64,000 bases of DNA. Source: Siphonodentalium dalli (lineage: Eukaryota; Mollusca; Scaphopoda; Gadilida; Siphonodentaliidae). Under the pieces are notes generated by a model. It did no database searches. It saw only the letters and a program-made list of their open reading frames with translations, and had not been told where the DNA came from. Both the position numbers and the translations under genes were made by a program. Position 1 is the first letter of the stretch; each line of letters begins with the position of its first letter. This document shows positions 26,941 through 41,699 of this stretch, piece by piece. The stretch covers positions 11,423,287 to 11,487,286 of the forward strand of contig CP136061.1 in assembly GCA_032622095.1 (NCBI GenBank). Reading direction: 5' to 3'.

Positions 26941-27479
26941 ACCGGTGGGTGTTTCTGTATTCTGCATTGTTCATGTCTGTATCGTTGTGGTGAGGTACCG
27001 GTGGGTATTTCTGTATTCTGCATTGTTCATGTCTGTATCGTTGTGGTGAGGTACCGGTGGGTGTTTCTGTATTCTGCATTGTTCATACCTGTATCGTTGT
27101 GGTGAGGTACCGGTGGGTGTTTCTGTGTTCTACATTGTTCATGCCTGTATCGTTGTGGTGAGGTACCGGTGTGTATTTCTGTATTCTGCATTGTTCATGC
27201 CTGTATCGTTGTGGTGAGGTACCGTTGGGTGTTTCTGTATTCTGCATTGTTCATTCCTGTATCGTTGTGGTGAGGTACCGGTGGGTGTTTCTGTATTCTG
27301 CATTGTTCATGTCTGTATCGTTGTGGTGAGGTACCGGTGGGTATTTCTGTATTCTACATTGTTCATGCCTGTATCGATGTGGTGAGGTACCGGTGGGTGT
27401 TTCTGTATTCTGCATTGTTCATGCCTGTATCGTTGTGGTGAGGTACCGGTGGGTGTTTCTGTATTCTGCATTGTTCATG

Positions 27480-28100
27480 CCTGTATCGTTGTGGTGAGGT
27501 ACCGGTGTGTATTTCTGTATTCTGCATTGTTCATGCCAGTATCGTTGTCGTGAGGTACGGATGGGTGTTTCTGTATTCTGCATTGTTCATGCCTGTATCG
27601 TTGTGGTGAGGTACCGGTGGGTGTTTCTGTATTCTGCATTGTTCATGCCTGTGTCGTTGTGGTGAGGTACCGGTTGGAGTTTCTGTATTCTGCATTGTTC
27701 ATGCCTGTATCGTTGTGGTGAGGTACCGGTGGGTGTTTCTGTATTCTGCATTGTTCATGCCTGTATCGTTGTGGTGAGGTACCGGTGGATGTTTCTGTAT
27801 TCTGCATTGTTCATGCCTGTATCGTTGTGGTGAGGTACCGGTGGGTGTTTCTGTATTCTGCATTGTTCATGCCTGTATCGTTGTGGTGAGGTACCGGTGT
27901 GTGTTTCTATATTATGCATTGTTCATGCCTGTATCGTTGTGGTGAGGTACCGGTGTGTGTTTCTGTGATCTGCATTGTTCATGCCTGTATCGTTGTGGTG
28001 AGGTACCGGTGGGTGTTTCTGTATTCTGCATTGTTCATGCCTGTATCGTTGTGGTGAGGTACCGGTGGGTGTTTCTGTATTCTACATTGTTTATGCCTGT
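27480..28100. repeat. satellite block shared with 9.05-9.70 kb
   Basis: The rare sequence TCATGCCAGT plus a GTTGTCGTGAGG/GGATGG unit occurs at 27531 and at 9113 (offset 18,418 bp). It is followed in both places by TTCTATATTATGC and GTGATCTGC units. One unit has been lost and one gained between them (GGTGGATG at 9424 against 27786), so this is an older exchange than the 2.3-kb duplication. Confidence 0.7.
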
Positions 28101-31100
28101 ATCGTTGTGGTGAGGTACCGGTGGGTGTTTCTGTGATCTGCATTGTTCATGCCTGTATCGTTGTGGTGAGGTACCGGTGGGTGTTTCTGTATTCTGCATT
28201 GTTCATGCCTGTATCGTTCTGGTGAGGTACCGGTTGGTGTTTCTGTATTCTGCATTGTTGATGCCTGTATCGTTGTGGTGAGGTACCGGTGGGTGTTTCT
28301 GTATTCTGCATTGTCCATGCCTGTATCGTTGTGGTGAGGTATCGGTTGGTGTTTCTGTATTCTACATTGTTCATGCCTGTATCGTTGTGGTGAGGTACCG
28401 GTTGGTGTTTCTGTATTCTGCATTGTTCATGCCTGTATCGTTGTGGTGAGGTACCGGTGGGTGTTTCTGTATTCTGCATTATTCATGCCTGTATCGTTGT
28501 GGTGAGGTACCGGTGGGTGTTTCTGTATTCTGCATTGTTCATGCCTGTATCGTTGTGGTGAGGTACCGGTTGGTGTTTCTGTGTTCTGCATTGTTCATGC
28601 CTGTATCGTTGTGGTGAGGTACCGGTGTGTGTTTCTGTATTCTGCATTGTTCATGCCTGTATCGTTGTGGTGAGGTACCGGTGGGTGTTTCTGTATTCTG
28701 CATTATTCATGCCTGTATCGTTGTGGTGAGGTACCGGTGGGTGTTTCTGTATTCTGCATTGTTCATGCCTGTATCGTTGTGGTGAGGTACCGGTTGGTGT
28801 TTCTGTATTCTGCATTGTTCATGCCTGTATCGTTGTGGTGAGGTACCGGTGGGTGTTTCTGTATTCTGCATTGTCCATGCCTGTATCGTTGTGGTGAGGT
28901 ACCGGTGGGTGTTTCTGTATTTTGCATTGTTCATGCCTGTATCGATGTGGTGAGGTACCGGTGGGTGTTTCTGTATTCTGCATTGTTCATGCCTGTATCG
29001 TTGTGGTGAGGTACCGGTGGGTGTTTCTGTATTCTGCATTGTTCATGCCTGTATCGTTGTGGTGAGGTACCGGTGGGTGTTTCTGTATTCTGCATTGTTC
29101 ATGTCTGTATCGTTGTGGTGAGGTACCGGTGGGTGTTTCTGTATTATGCATTGTTCATGCCTGTATCGATGTAGTGAGGTACCGGTGGGTATTTCTGTAT
29201 TCTGCATTGTTCATGCCTGTATCGTTGTAGTGAGGTACCGGTGGGTATTTCTGTATTCTGCATTGTTCATGTCTGTATCGTTGTGGTGAGGTACCGGTGG
29301 GTGTTTCTGTATTCTGCATTGTTCATGCCTGTATCGTTGTGGTGAGGTACCGGTGGGTGTTTCTGTATTCTGCATTGTTCATGCCTGTATCGTTGTGGTG
29401 AGGTACCGGTGGGTGTTTCTGTATTCTGCATTGTTCATGCCTGTATCGTTGTGGTGAGGTACCGGTGTGTATTTCTGTATTCTGCATTGTTTATGCCTGT
29501 ATCGTTGTGGTGAGGTACCGGTGGGTGTTTCTGTATTCTGCATTGTTCATGCCTGTATCGTTGTGGTGAGGTACCGGTGGGTGTTTCTGTATTCTACATT
29601 GTTCATGCCTGTATCGATGTGGTGAGGTACCGGTGTGTGTTTCTGTATTCTGCATTGTTCATGCCTGTATCGTTGTAGTGAGGTACCGGTGGGTGTTTAT
29701 GTATTCTGCATTGTTCATGCCTGTATCGTTGTGGTGAGGTACCGGTGAGTGTTTCTGTATTCTGCATTGTTCATGCCTGTATCGGTGTGGTGAGGTACCG
29801 GTGGGTGTTTCTGTATTCTGCATTGTTCATGCCTGTATCGGTGTGGTGAGGTACCGGTGTGTGTTTATGTATTCTGCATTGTTCATGCCTGTATCGTTGT
29901 GGTGAGGTACCGGTGTGTATTTCTGTATTCTGCATTGTTCATGCCTGTATCGTTGTGGTGAGGTACCGGTGGGTGTTTCTGTATTCTGCATTGTTCATGC
30001 CTGTATCGTTGTGGTGAGGTACCGGTTTGTGTTTCTGTATTCTGCATTGTTCATTCCTGTATCGTTGTGGTGAGGTACCGGTGGGTGTTTCTGTATTCTG
30101 CATTGTTCATGCCTGTATCGGTGTGGTGAGGTACCGGTGTGTGTTTATGTATTCTGCATTGTTCATGCCTGTATCGTTGTGGTGAGGTACCGGTGTGTAT
30201 TTCTGTATTCTGCATTGTTCATGCCTGTATCGTTGTGGTGAGGTACCGGTGGGTATTTCTGTATTCCGCATTGTTCATGTCTGTATCGATGTGGTGATGT
30301 ACCGGTGGGTGTTTCTGTATTCTGCATTGTTCATGTCTGTATCGTTGTGGTGAGGTACCGGTAGGTGTTTCTGTATTCCGCATTGTTCATGCCTGTATCG
30401 TTGTGGTGTGGTACCGGTAGGTGTTTCTGTATTCCGCATTGTTCATGCCTGTATCGTTGTGGTGAGGTACCGGTAGGTGTTTCTGTATTCCGCATTGTTC
30501 ATGCCTGTATCGTTGTGGTGAGGTACCGGTGTGTGTTTCTGTATTCTGCATTGTTCATGTCTGTATCGTTGTGGTGAGGTACCGGTGGGTGTTTCTGTAT
30601 TCTGCATTGTTCATGCCTGTATCGTTGTGGTGAGGTACCGGTGGGTGTTTCTGTATTCCGCATTGTTCATGCCTGTATCGTTGTGGTGAGGTACCGGTGG
30701 GTGTTTCTGTATTCCGCATTGTTCATGCCTGTATCGTTGTGGTGAGGTACCGGTGTGTATTTCTGTATTCTGCATTGTTCATGCCTGTATCGTTATGGTG
30801 AGGTACCGGTGGGTGTTTCTGTGTTCTACATTGTTCATGCCTGTATCGTTGTGGTGAGGTACCGGTTGGTGTTTCTGTATTCTGCATTGTTCATGCCTGT
30901 ATCGTTGTCGTGAGGTACCGGTGGGTGTTTCTGTATTCTGCATTGTTCATGCCTGTATCGTTGTGGTGAGGTACCGGTGGGTGTTTCTGTATTCTGCATT
31001 GTTCATGCCTGTATCGTTGTGGTGAGGTACCGGTGTGTGTTTCTGTATTCTGCATTGTTCATGCCTGTATCGTTGTGGTGAGGTACCGGTGGGTGTTTCT

Positions 31101-34100
31101 GTATTCTGCATTGTTCATGCCTGTATCGTTGTGGTGAGGTACCGGTGGGTGTTTCTCTGTTCTGCATTGTTCATGCCTGTATCGTTGTGGTGAGGTACCG
31201 GTGTGTGTTTCTGTATTCTGCATTGTTCTTGCTTGTATCGTTGTGGTGAGGTACCGGTGGGTGTTTCTGTATTCTGCATTGTTCATGCCTGTATCGTTAT
31301 GGTGAGGTACCGGTGGGTATTTCTGTATTCTGCATTGTTCATGCCTGTAACGTTGTGGTGAGGTACCGGTGGGTATTTCTGTATTCTGCATTGTTCATTT
31401 CTGTATCGTTGTGGTGAGGTACCGGTGGGTGTTTCTGTATTCTGCATTGTTCATGCATGTATCGTTGTGGTGAGGTACCGGTGGGTGTTTCTGTATTCTG
31501 CATTGTTCATGCCTGTATCGTTGTGGTGAGGTACCGGTGAGTGTTTCTGTATTCTGCATTGTTCATGCCTGTATCGTTGTGGTGAGGTACCGGTGAGTGT
31601 TTCTGTATTCTGCATTGTTCATGCCTGTATCGTTGTGGTGAGGTACCGGTGGGTGTTTCTGTATTCTGCATTGTTCATGCCTGTATCGTTGTGGTGAGGT
31701 ACCGGTGGGTATTTCTGTATTCTGCATTGTTCATGCCTGTATCGTTGTGGTGAGGTACCGGTGGGTGTTTCTGTATTCTGCATTGTTTATGCCTGTATCG
31801 TTGTGGTGAGGTACCGGTGGGTGTTTCTGTATTCTGCATTGTTTATGCCTGTATCGTTGTGGTGAGGTACCGGTGTGTGTTTCTGTATTCTGCATTGTTC
31901 ATGCCTGTATCGTTGTGGTGAGGTACGGGTGGGTGTTTCTGTATTCCGCATTGTTCTTGCCTGTATCGTTGTGGTGAGGTACGGGTGGGTGTTTCTGTGT
32001 TCTGCATTGTTCATGCCTGTATCGTTGTGGTGAGGTACCGGTGGGTGTTTCTGTATTCTGCATTGTTCATGCCTGTATCGTTGTGGTGAGGTACCGGTGG
32101 GTATTTCTGTGTTCTGCATTGTTCATGCCTGTATCGTTGTGGTGAGGTACCGGTTGGTGTTTCTGTATTCTGCATTGTTCATGCCTGTATCGTTGTGGTG
32201 AGGTACCGGTTGGTGTTTCTGTATTCTGCATTGTTCATGCCTGTATCGTTGTGGTGAGGTACCGGTGGGTGTTTCTGTATTCTGCATTGTTCATGCCTGT
32301 ATCGATGTGGTGAGGTACCGGTGGGTGTTTCTGTATTCTGCATTGTTCATGCCTGTATCGTTGTGGTGAGGTACCGGTTGGTGTTTCTGTATTCTGCATT
32401 GTTCATGCCTGTATCGTTGTGGTGAGGTACCGGTGGGTGTTTCTGTATTCTGCATTGTTCATGCCTGTATCGATGTAGTGAGGTACCGGTGGGTGTTTCT
32501 GTATTCTGCATTGTTCATGCCTGTATCGTTGTGGTGAGGTACCGGTGGGTGTTTCTGTGTTCTGCATTGTTCATGCCTGTATCGTTGTGGTGAGGTACCG
32601 GTGGGTGTTTCTGTATTCTGCATTGTTCATGCCTGTATCGTTGTGGTGAGGTACCGGTGGGTGTTTCTGTATACTACATTGTTCATGCCTGTATCGTTGT
32701 GGTGAGGTACCGGTGGGTGTTTCTGTGTTCTGCATTGTTCATGCCTGTATCGTTGTGGTGAGGTACCGGTGGGTGTTTCTGTATTCTGCATTGTTCATGC
32801 CTGTATCGTTGTGGTGAGGTACCGGTGGGTGTTTCTGTATACTACATTGTTTATGCCTGTATCGTTGTGGTGAGGTACCGGTTGGTGTTTCTGTGTTCTG
32901 CATTGTTCATGCCTGTATCGTTGTGGTGAGGTACCGGTGGGTGTTTCTGTGTTCTGCATTGTTCATGTCTGTATCGTTGTGGTGAGGTACCGGTGGGTGT
33001 TTCTGTATTCCGCATTGTTCATGCCTGTATCGGTGTGGTGAGGTACCGGTGTGTGTTTCTGTATTCTGCATTGTTCATGCCTGTATCGTTGTGGTGAGGT
33101 ACCGGTGTGTGTTTCTGTATTCTGCATTGTTCATGCCTGTATCGTTGTGGTGAGGTACCGGTGGGTGTTTCTGTATTCTGCATTGTTCATGCCTGTATCG
33201 TTGTGGTGAGGTACCGGTGGGTGTTTCTGTATTCTGCATTGTTCATGCCTGTATCGTTGTGGTGAGGTACCGGTGGGTGTTTCTGTATGCTGCATTGTTC
33301 ATGCCTGTATCGTTGTGGTGAGGTACCGGTGTGTGTTTCTATATTATGCATTGTTCATGCCTGTATCGTTGTGGTGAGGTACCGGTGGGTATTTCTGTAT
33401 TCTGCATTGTTCATGCCTGTATCGTTGTAGTGAGGTACCGGTGGGTGTTTCTGTATTCCGCATTGTTCATGCCTGTATCGTTGTGATGAGGTACCGGTGG
33501 GTGTTTCTGTATTCTGCATTGTTCATGCCTGTATCGTTGTGGTGAGGTACCGGTGGGTGTTTCTGTATTCTGCATTGTTCATGCCTGTATCGTTGTGGTG
33601 AGGTACCGGTGGGTGTTTCTGTATTCTGCATTGTTCATGCCTGTATCGTTGTAGTGAGGTACCGGTGTGTGTTTCTGTATTCTGCATTGTTCATGTCTGT
33701 ATCGTTGTGGTGAGGTACCGGTGCGTATTTCTGTATTCTGCATTGTTCATGCCTGTATCGCTGTGGTGAGGTACCGGTGTGTGTTTCTGTATTCTGCATT
33801 GTTCATGCCTGTAGCGTTGTGGTGAGGTAAGGGTGTGTATTTCTGTATTCTGCATTGTTCATGCCTGTATCGTTGTTGTGAGGTACCGGTGGGTGTTTCT
33901 GTATTATGCATTGTTCATGCCTGTATCGTTGTGGCGAGGTACGGGTGGGTGTTTCTGTATTCCGCATTGTTCATGCCTGTATCGTTGTGGTGAGGTACCG
34001 GTGTGTGTTTCTGTATTCTGCATTGTTCATGTCTGTATCGTTGTGGTGAGGTACCGGTGGGTATTTCTGTATTCTGCATTGTTCATGCCTGTATCGTTGT

Positions 34101-37100
34101 GGTGAGGTACCGGTGGATGTTTCTGTATTCCGCATTGTTCATGTCTGTATCGTTGTGGTGAGGTACCGGTGGGTATTTCTGTATTCTACATTGTTCATGC
34201 CTGTATCGTTGTGGTGAGGTACCGGTGGGTGTTTCTGTATTCTACATTGTTCATGCCTGTATCGTTGTGGTGAGGTACCGGTGGGTGTTTCTGTATTCCG
34301 CATTGTTCATGCCTGTTTCGTTGTGGTGAGGTACCGGTGGGTGTTTCTGTATTCTACATTGTTCATGTCTGTATCGTTGTGATGAGGTACCGGTGGGTGT
34401 TTCTGTATTCTACATTGTTCATGCCTGTATCGTTGTGATGAGGTACCGGTGGGTGTTTCTGTATTCTGCATTGTTCATGCCTGTATCGTTGTGGTGAGGT
34501 ACCGGTGGGTGTTTCTGTATTCTGCATTGTTCATGCCTGTATCGTTGTGGTGAGGTACCGGTGGGTGTTTCTGTATTCTACATTGTTCATGCCTGTATCG
34601 TTGTGGTGAGGTACCGGTTGGTGTTTCTGTATTCTACATTGTTCATGCCTGTATCGTTGTGGTGAGGTACCGGTGGGTGTTTCTGTATTCTGCATTGTTC
34701 ATGCCTGTATCGTTGTGGTGAGGTAAGGGTGGGTATTTCTGTATTCTGCATTGTTCATGCCTGTATCGTTGTGGTGAGGTACCGGTGTGTATTTCTGTAT
34801 TCTGCATTGTTCATGCCTGTATCGTTGTGGTGAGGTACCGGTGGGTGTTTCTGTATTCTGCATTGTTCATTCCTGTATCGTTGTGGTGAGGTACCGGTGT
34901 GTATTTCTGTATTTTACATTGTTCATGCCTGTATCGTTGTGGTGAGGTACCGGTGGGTGTTTCTGTATTCTGCATTGTTCATGCCTGTATCGTTGTGGTG
35001 AGGTAAGGGTGGGTATTTCTGTATTCTGCATTGTTCATGCCTGTATCGTTGTGGTGAGGTACCGGTGTGTATTTCTGTATTCTGCATTGTTCATGCCTGT
35101 ATCGTTGTGGTGAGGTAAGGGTGGGTATTTCTGTATTCTGCATTGTTCATGCCTGTATCGTTGTGGTGAGGTACCGGTGTGTATTTCTGTATTTTACATT
35201 GTTCATGCCTGTATCGTTGTGGTGAGGTACCGGTGGGTGTTTCTGTATTCTGCATTGTTCATTCCTGTATCGTTGTGGTGAGGTACCGGTGGGTGTTTCT
35301 GTATTCTGCATTGTTCATGCCTGTATCGTTGTGGTGAGGTACCGGTATGTGTTTCTGTATTCTGCATTGTTCATGCCTGTATCGTTGTGGTGAGGTACCG
35401 GTGGGTGTTTCTGTGTTCTGCATTGTTCATGCCTGTATCGTTGTGGTGAGGTACCGGTTGGTGTTTCTGTATTCTACATTGTTCATGCCTGTATCGTTGT
35501 GGTGAGGTACCGGTGGGTGTTTCTGTATTCCGCATTGTTCATGCCTGTATCGTTGTGGTGAGGCACCGGTGGGTGTTTCTGTATTCCGCATTGTTCATGC
35601 CTGCATCGTTGTGGTGAGGTACCGGTGAGTGTTTCTGTATTCTGCATTGTTCATGTCTGTATAGTTGTGGTGAGGTACCGGTGGGTGTTTCTGTATTCTG
35701 CATTGTTCATGCCTGTATCGTTGTGGTGAGGTACCGGTGGGTGTTTCTGTATTCTGCATTGTTCATGCCTGTATCGTTGTGGTGAGGTACCGGTGGGTGT
35801 TTCTGTATTCTGCATTGTTCATGTCTGTATCGTTGTAGTGAGGTACCGGTGGGTGTTTATGTATTCTGCATTGTTCATGCCTGTATCGTTGTGGTGAGGT
35901 ACCGGTGTGTATTTCTGTATTCTGCATTGTTCATGCCTGTATCGTTGTGGTGAGGTACCGGTGTGTGTTTCTGTATTCTGCATTGTTCATGCCTGTATCG
36001 ATGTGGTGAGGTACCGGTGGGTGTTTCTGTATTCTGCATTGTTCATGCCTGTATCGTTGTGGTGAGGTACCGGTATGTGTTTCTGTATTCTGCATTGTTC
36101 ATGCCTGTATCGTTGTGGTGAGGTACCGGTGGGTGTTTCTGTATTCTGCATTGTTCATGCCTGTATCGTTGTGGTGAGGTATCGGTGTGTATTTCTGTAT
36201 TCTGCATTGTTCATGTCTATCGATGTGGTGAGGTACCGGTGGGTGTTTCTGTATTCTGTATTGTTCATGCCTGTATCGTTGTGGTGAGGTACCGGTGGGT
36301 GTTTCTGTATTCTGCATTGTTCATGCCTGTATCGTTGTGGTGAGGTACCGGTGGGTGTTTCTGTATTTTGCATTGTTCATGCCTGTAAAGTTGTGGTGAG
36401 GTACCGGTGGGTGTTTCTGTATTTTGCATTGTTCATGCCTGTATCGTTGTGGTGAGGTACCGGTGGGTGTTTCTGTATTCTGCATTGTTCATGCCTGTAT
36501 CGTTGTGGTGAGGTACCGGTGGGTGTTTCTGTATTCTGCATTGTTCATGCCTGTATCGTTGTGGTGAGGTACCGGTGGGTGTTTATGTATTCTGCATTGT
36601 TCATGCCTGTATCGTTGTGGTGAGGTACCGGTGGGTGTTTCTGTATTCTGCATTGTTCATGCCTGTATCGTTGTGGTGAGGTACCGGTGAGTGTTTCTGT
36701 ATTCTGCATTGTTCATGCCTGTATCGTTGTGGTGAGGTACCGGTGGGTGTTTCTGTATTCTGCATTGTTCATGTCTGTATCGTTGTGGTGAGGTACCGTT
36801 GGGTGTTTCTGTATTCTGCATTGTTCATGCCTGTATCGTTGTGGTGAGGTACCGGTTGGTGTGTCTGTATTCTGCATTGTTCATGCCTGTATCGTTGTGG
36901 TGAGGTACCGTTGGGTGTTTCTGTATTCTGCATTGTTCATGCCTGTATCGTTGTAGTGAGGTACCGGTGGGTGTTTCTGTATTCCGCATTGTTCATGCCT
37001 GTATCGTTGTGATGAGGTACCGGTGGGTGTTTCTGTATTCTGCATTGTTCATGCCTGTATCGTTGTGGTGAGGTACCGGTGGGTGTTTCTGTATTCTGCA

Positions 37101-39299
37101 TTGTTCATGCCTGTATCGTTGTGGTGAGGTACCGGTGGGTGTTTCTGTATTCTGCATTGTTCATGCCTGTATCGTTGTGGTGAGGTACCGGTGGGTGTTT
37201 CTGTATTCTGCATTGTTCATGCCTGTATCGTTGTGGTGAGGTACCGGTTGGTGTTTCTGTATTCTGCATTGTTCATGCCTGTATCGTTGTGGTGAGGTAC
37301 CGGTGGGTGTTTCTGTATTCTGCATTGTTCATGCCTGTATCGTTGTGGTGAGGTACCGGTTGGTGTTTCTGTATTCTGCATTGTTCATGCCTGTATCGTT
37401 GTGGTGAGGTACCGGTGGGTGTTTCTGTATTCTGCATTGTTCATGCCTGTATCGTTGTGGTGAGGTACCGGTGGGTGTTTCTGTATTCCGCATTGTTCAT
37501 GCCTGTATCGTTGTGGTGAGGTACCGGTGGGTGTTTCTGTATTCTGCATTGTTCATGCATGTATCGTTGTGGTGAGGTACCGGTTGGTGTTTCTGTGTTC
37601 TGCATTGTTCATGCCTGTATCGTTGTGGTGAGGTACCGGTGGGTGTTTATGTATTCTGCATTGTTCATGCCTGTATCGTTGTGGTGAGGTACCGGTGGGT
37701 GTTTCTGTATTTTGCATTGTTCATGCCTGTATCGTTGTGGTGAGGTACCGGTATGTGTTTCTGTATTCTGCATTGTTCATGCCTGTATCGTTGTGGTGAG
37801 GTACCGGTGTGTGTTTCTGTATTCTGCATTGTTCATGCATGTATCGTTGTGGTGAGGTACCGGTGTGTATTTCTGTATTCTGCATTGTTCATTCCTGTAT
37901 CGTTGTGGTGAGGTACCGGTGGGTGTTTCTGTATTCCGCATTGTTCATGCCTGTATCGTTGTGGTGAGGTACCGGTGGGTATTTCTGTATTATGCATTGT
38001 TCATGCCTGTATCGTTGTGGTGAGGTACCGGTTGGTGTTTCTGTATTCTACATTGTTCATGCCTGTATCGTTGTGGTGAGGTACCGGTGGGTGTTTCTGT
38101 ATTCTACATTGTTTATGCCTGTATCGTTGTGGTGAGGTACAGGTGTGTGTTTATGTATTCTGCATTGTTCATGCCTGTATCGTTGTGGTGAGGTACCGGT
38201 GGGTGTTTCTGTATTCCGCATTGTTCATGCCTGTATCGTTGTGGTGGGGTACCGGTGAGTGTTTCTGTATTCTGCATTGTTCATGTCTGTATCGTTGTGG
38301 TGAGGTACCGGTGTGTGTTTCTGTATTCTGCATTGTTCATGGCTGTATCGTTGTGGTGGGGTACCGGTGTGTGTTTCTGTATGCTGCATTGTTCATGCCT
38401 GTATCGTTGTGGTGAGGTACCGGTGGGTGTTTCTGTATTCTACATTGTTCATGCCTGTATCGTTGTGGTGAGGTACCGGTGGGTGTTTCTGTATTCTACA
38501 TTGTTCATGCCTGTATCGCTGTGGTGAGGTACCGGTGGGTGTTTCTGTATTCTGCATTGTTCATGTCTGTATCGTTGTGGTGAGGTACCGGTGGGTATTT
38601 CTGTATTCTGCATTGTTCATGCCTGTATCGTTGTGGTGAGGTACCGGTGGGTGTTTCTGTATTCTGCATTGTTCATGCCTGTATCGTTGTGGTGAGGTAC
38701 CGGTGGGTGTTTCTGTATTCTGCATTGTTCATGCCTGTATCGCTGTGGTGGGGTACCGGTGTGTGTTTCTGTATGCTGCATTGTTCATGCCTGTATCGTT
38801 GTGGTGAGGTACCGGTGGGTGTTTCTGTATTCTACATTGTTCATGCCTGTATCGTTGTGGTGAGGTACCGGTGGGTGTTTCTGTATTCTACATTGTTCAT
38901 GCCTGTATCGCTGTGGTGAGGTACCGGTGGGTGTTTCTGTATTCTGCATTGTTCATGTCTGTATCGTTGTGGTGAGGTACCGGTGAGTATTTCTGTATTC
39001 TGCATTGTTCATGCCTGTATCGTTGTGGTGAGGTACCGGTTGGTGTTTATGTATTCTGCATTGTTCATGCCTGTATCGTTGTAGTGAGGTACCGGTGGGT
39101 GTTTCTGTATTCTACATTGTTCATGCCTGTATCGTTGTGGTGAGGTACCGGTGGGTGTTTCTGTATTCTGCATTGTTCATGCCTGTATCGTTGTGGTGAG
39201 GTACCGGTGGGTGTTTCTGTATTCTGCATTGTTCATGTCTGTATCGTTGTGGTGAGGTACCGGTGGGTATTTCTGTATTCTGCATTGTTCATGCCTGTA

Positions 39300-41340
39300 T
39301 CGTTGTGGTGAGGTACCAGTGGGTATTTCTGTATTCTGCATTGTTCATGCCTGTATCGGTGTGGTGAGGTACCGGTTGGTGTTTCTGTATTCTGTATTGT
39401 TCATGCCTGTATCGTTGTGGTGAGGTACCGGTGGGTGTTTCTGTATTCTGCATTGTTCATGCCTGTATTGTTGTGGTGAGGTACCGGTTGGTGTTTCTGT
39501 ATTCTGCATTGTTCATGCCTGTATCGTTATGGTGAGGTACCGGTGGGTGTTTCTGTATTCCGCATTGTTCATGCCTGTATCGTTGTGGTGAGGTACCGGT
39601 GGGTGTTTCTGTATTCCGCATTGTTCATGCCTGTATCGTTGTGGTGAGGTACCGGTGGGTGTTTCTGTATTCTGCATTGTTCATGCCTGTATCGTTGTGG
39701 TGAGGTACCGGTGGGTGTTTCTGTATTCTGCATTGTTCGTGCCTGTATCGATGTGGTGAGGTACCGGTGTGTGTTTCTGTATTCTGCATTGTTCATGCCT
39801 GTATCGTTGTGGTGAGGTACCGGTGGGTGTTTCTGTATTCTGCATTGTTCATGTCTGTATCGTTGTGGTGAGGTATCGGTGGGTGTTTCTGTATTCTGCA
39901 TTGTTCATGCCTGTATCGTTGTGGTGAGGTACCGGTGGGTGTTTCTGTATTCTGCATTGTTCATGCCTGTATCGTTGTGGTGAGGTACCGGTGGGTGTTT
40001 CTGTATTCTGCATTGTTCATGCCTGTATCGTTGTGGTGAGGTACCGGTGGGTGTTTCTGTATTCTGCATTGTTCATGCCTGTATCGTTGTGGTGAGGTAC
40101 CGGTGGGTGTTTCTGTATTCTGCATTGTTCGTGCCTGTATCGGTGTGGTGAGGTACCGGTGGTATTTCTGTATTCTGCATTGTTCATGCCTGTATCGTTG
40201 TGGTGAGGTACCGGTTGGTGTTTCTGTATTCTACATTGTTCATGCCTGTATCGTTGTGGTGAGGTACCGGTGTGTGTTTCTGTATTCCGCATTGTTCATG
40301 CCTGTATCGTTGTGGTGAGGTATCGGTTGGTGTTTTTGTATTCTGCATTGTTCATGCCTGTATCGTTGTAGTGAGGTACCGGTTGGTGTTTATGTATTCT
40401 GCATTGTTCATGCCTGTATCGTTGTGGTGAGGTACCGGTGGGTGTTTCTGTATTCTGCATTGTTCATGCCTGTATCGTTGTAGTGAGGTACCGGTTGGTG
40501 TTTCTGTATTCTGCATTGTTCATGCCTGTATCGTTGTGGTGAGGTACCGGTGGGTGTTTCTGTATTCTGCATTGTTCATGCCTGTATCGTTTTGGTGAGG
40601 TACCGGTGGGTGTTTCTGTATTCTGCATTGTTCATGCCTGTATCGTTGTGGTGAGGTACCGGTGGGTGTTTCTGTATTCTGCATTGTTCATGCCTGTATC
40701 GTTGTGGTGAGGTACCGGTGGGTGTTTCTGTATTCTGCATTGTTCATGCCTGTATCGTTGTGGTGAGGTACCGGTGGGTGTTTCTGTATTCTACATTGTT
40801 CATGCCTGTATCGTTGTGGTGAGGTACCGGTTGGTGTTTCTGTGTTCTGCATTGTTCATGCCTGTATCGTTGTGGTGAGGTACCGGTTGGTGTTTCTGTA
40901 TTCTGCATTGTTCATGCCTGTATCGTTGTGGTGAGGTACCGGTTGGTATTTCTGTATTCCGCATTGTTCATGCCTGTATCGTTGTGGTGAGGTACCGGTG
41001 GGTGTTTCTGTATTCTGCATTGTTCATGCCTGTATCGTTGTGGTGAGGTACCGGTGGGTGTTTCTGTATTCTGCATTGTTCATGCCTGTATCGTTGTGGC
41101 GAGGTACCGGTGTGTGTTTCTGTATTCTGCATTGTTCATGCCTGTATCGTTGTGGTGGGGTACCGGTTGGTGTTTCTGTATTATGCATTGTTCATGCCTG
41201 TATCGTTGTGGTGAGGTACCGGTGTGTGTTTCTGTATTCTGTATTGTTCATGCCTGTATCGTTGTGGTGAGGTACCGGTTTGTGTTTATGTATTCCGCAT
41301 TGTTCATGCCTGTATCGTTGTGGTGAGGTACCGGTGGGTG
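39300..41340. repeat. satellite block of about 36 units, first copy (3.53-kb offset)
   Basis: The block recurs at about 42830-44880 with an offset of 3,527 bp. Markers are AGGTACCAGT (39311 and 42838), the 55-bp unit with GGTGGTATTTC (about 40158 and 43685) and GTTTTTGTATT (about 40330 and 43857). Near the end, the second copy has one extra unit, which moves the TGTGTTTATG marker from 41281 to 44864. Confidence 0.88.
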
Positions 41341-41699
41341 TTTCTGTATTCTGCATTGTTCATGCCTGTATCGTTGTGGTGAGGTACCGGTGGGTGTTTC
41401 TGTATTCTGCATTGTTCATGCCTGTATCGTTGTGGTGAGGTACCGGTTGGTGTTTCTGTATTTTGCATTGTTCATGCCTGTATCGTTGTGGTGAGGTACC
41501 GGTGGGTGTTTCTGTATTCTGCATTGTTCATGCCTGTATCGTTGTGGTGAGGTACCGGTGGGTGTTTCTGTATTCTGCATTGTTCATGCCTGTATCGTTG
41601 TGGTGAGGTACCGGTTGGTGTTTCTGTATTTTGCATTGTTCATGCCTGTATCGTTGTGGTGAGGTACCGGTGGGTGTTTCTGTATTCTGCATTGTTCAT

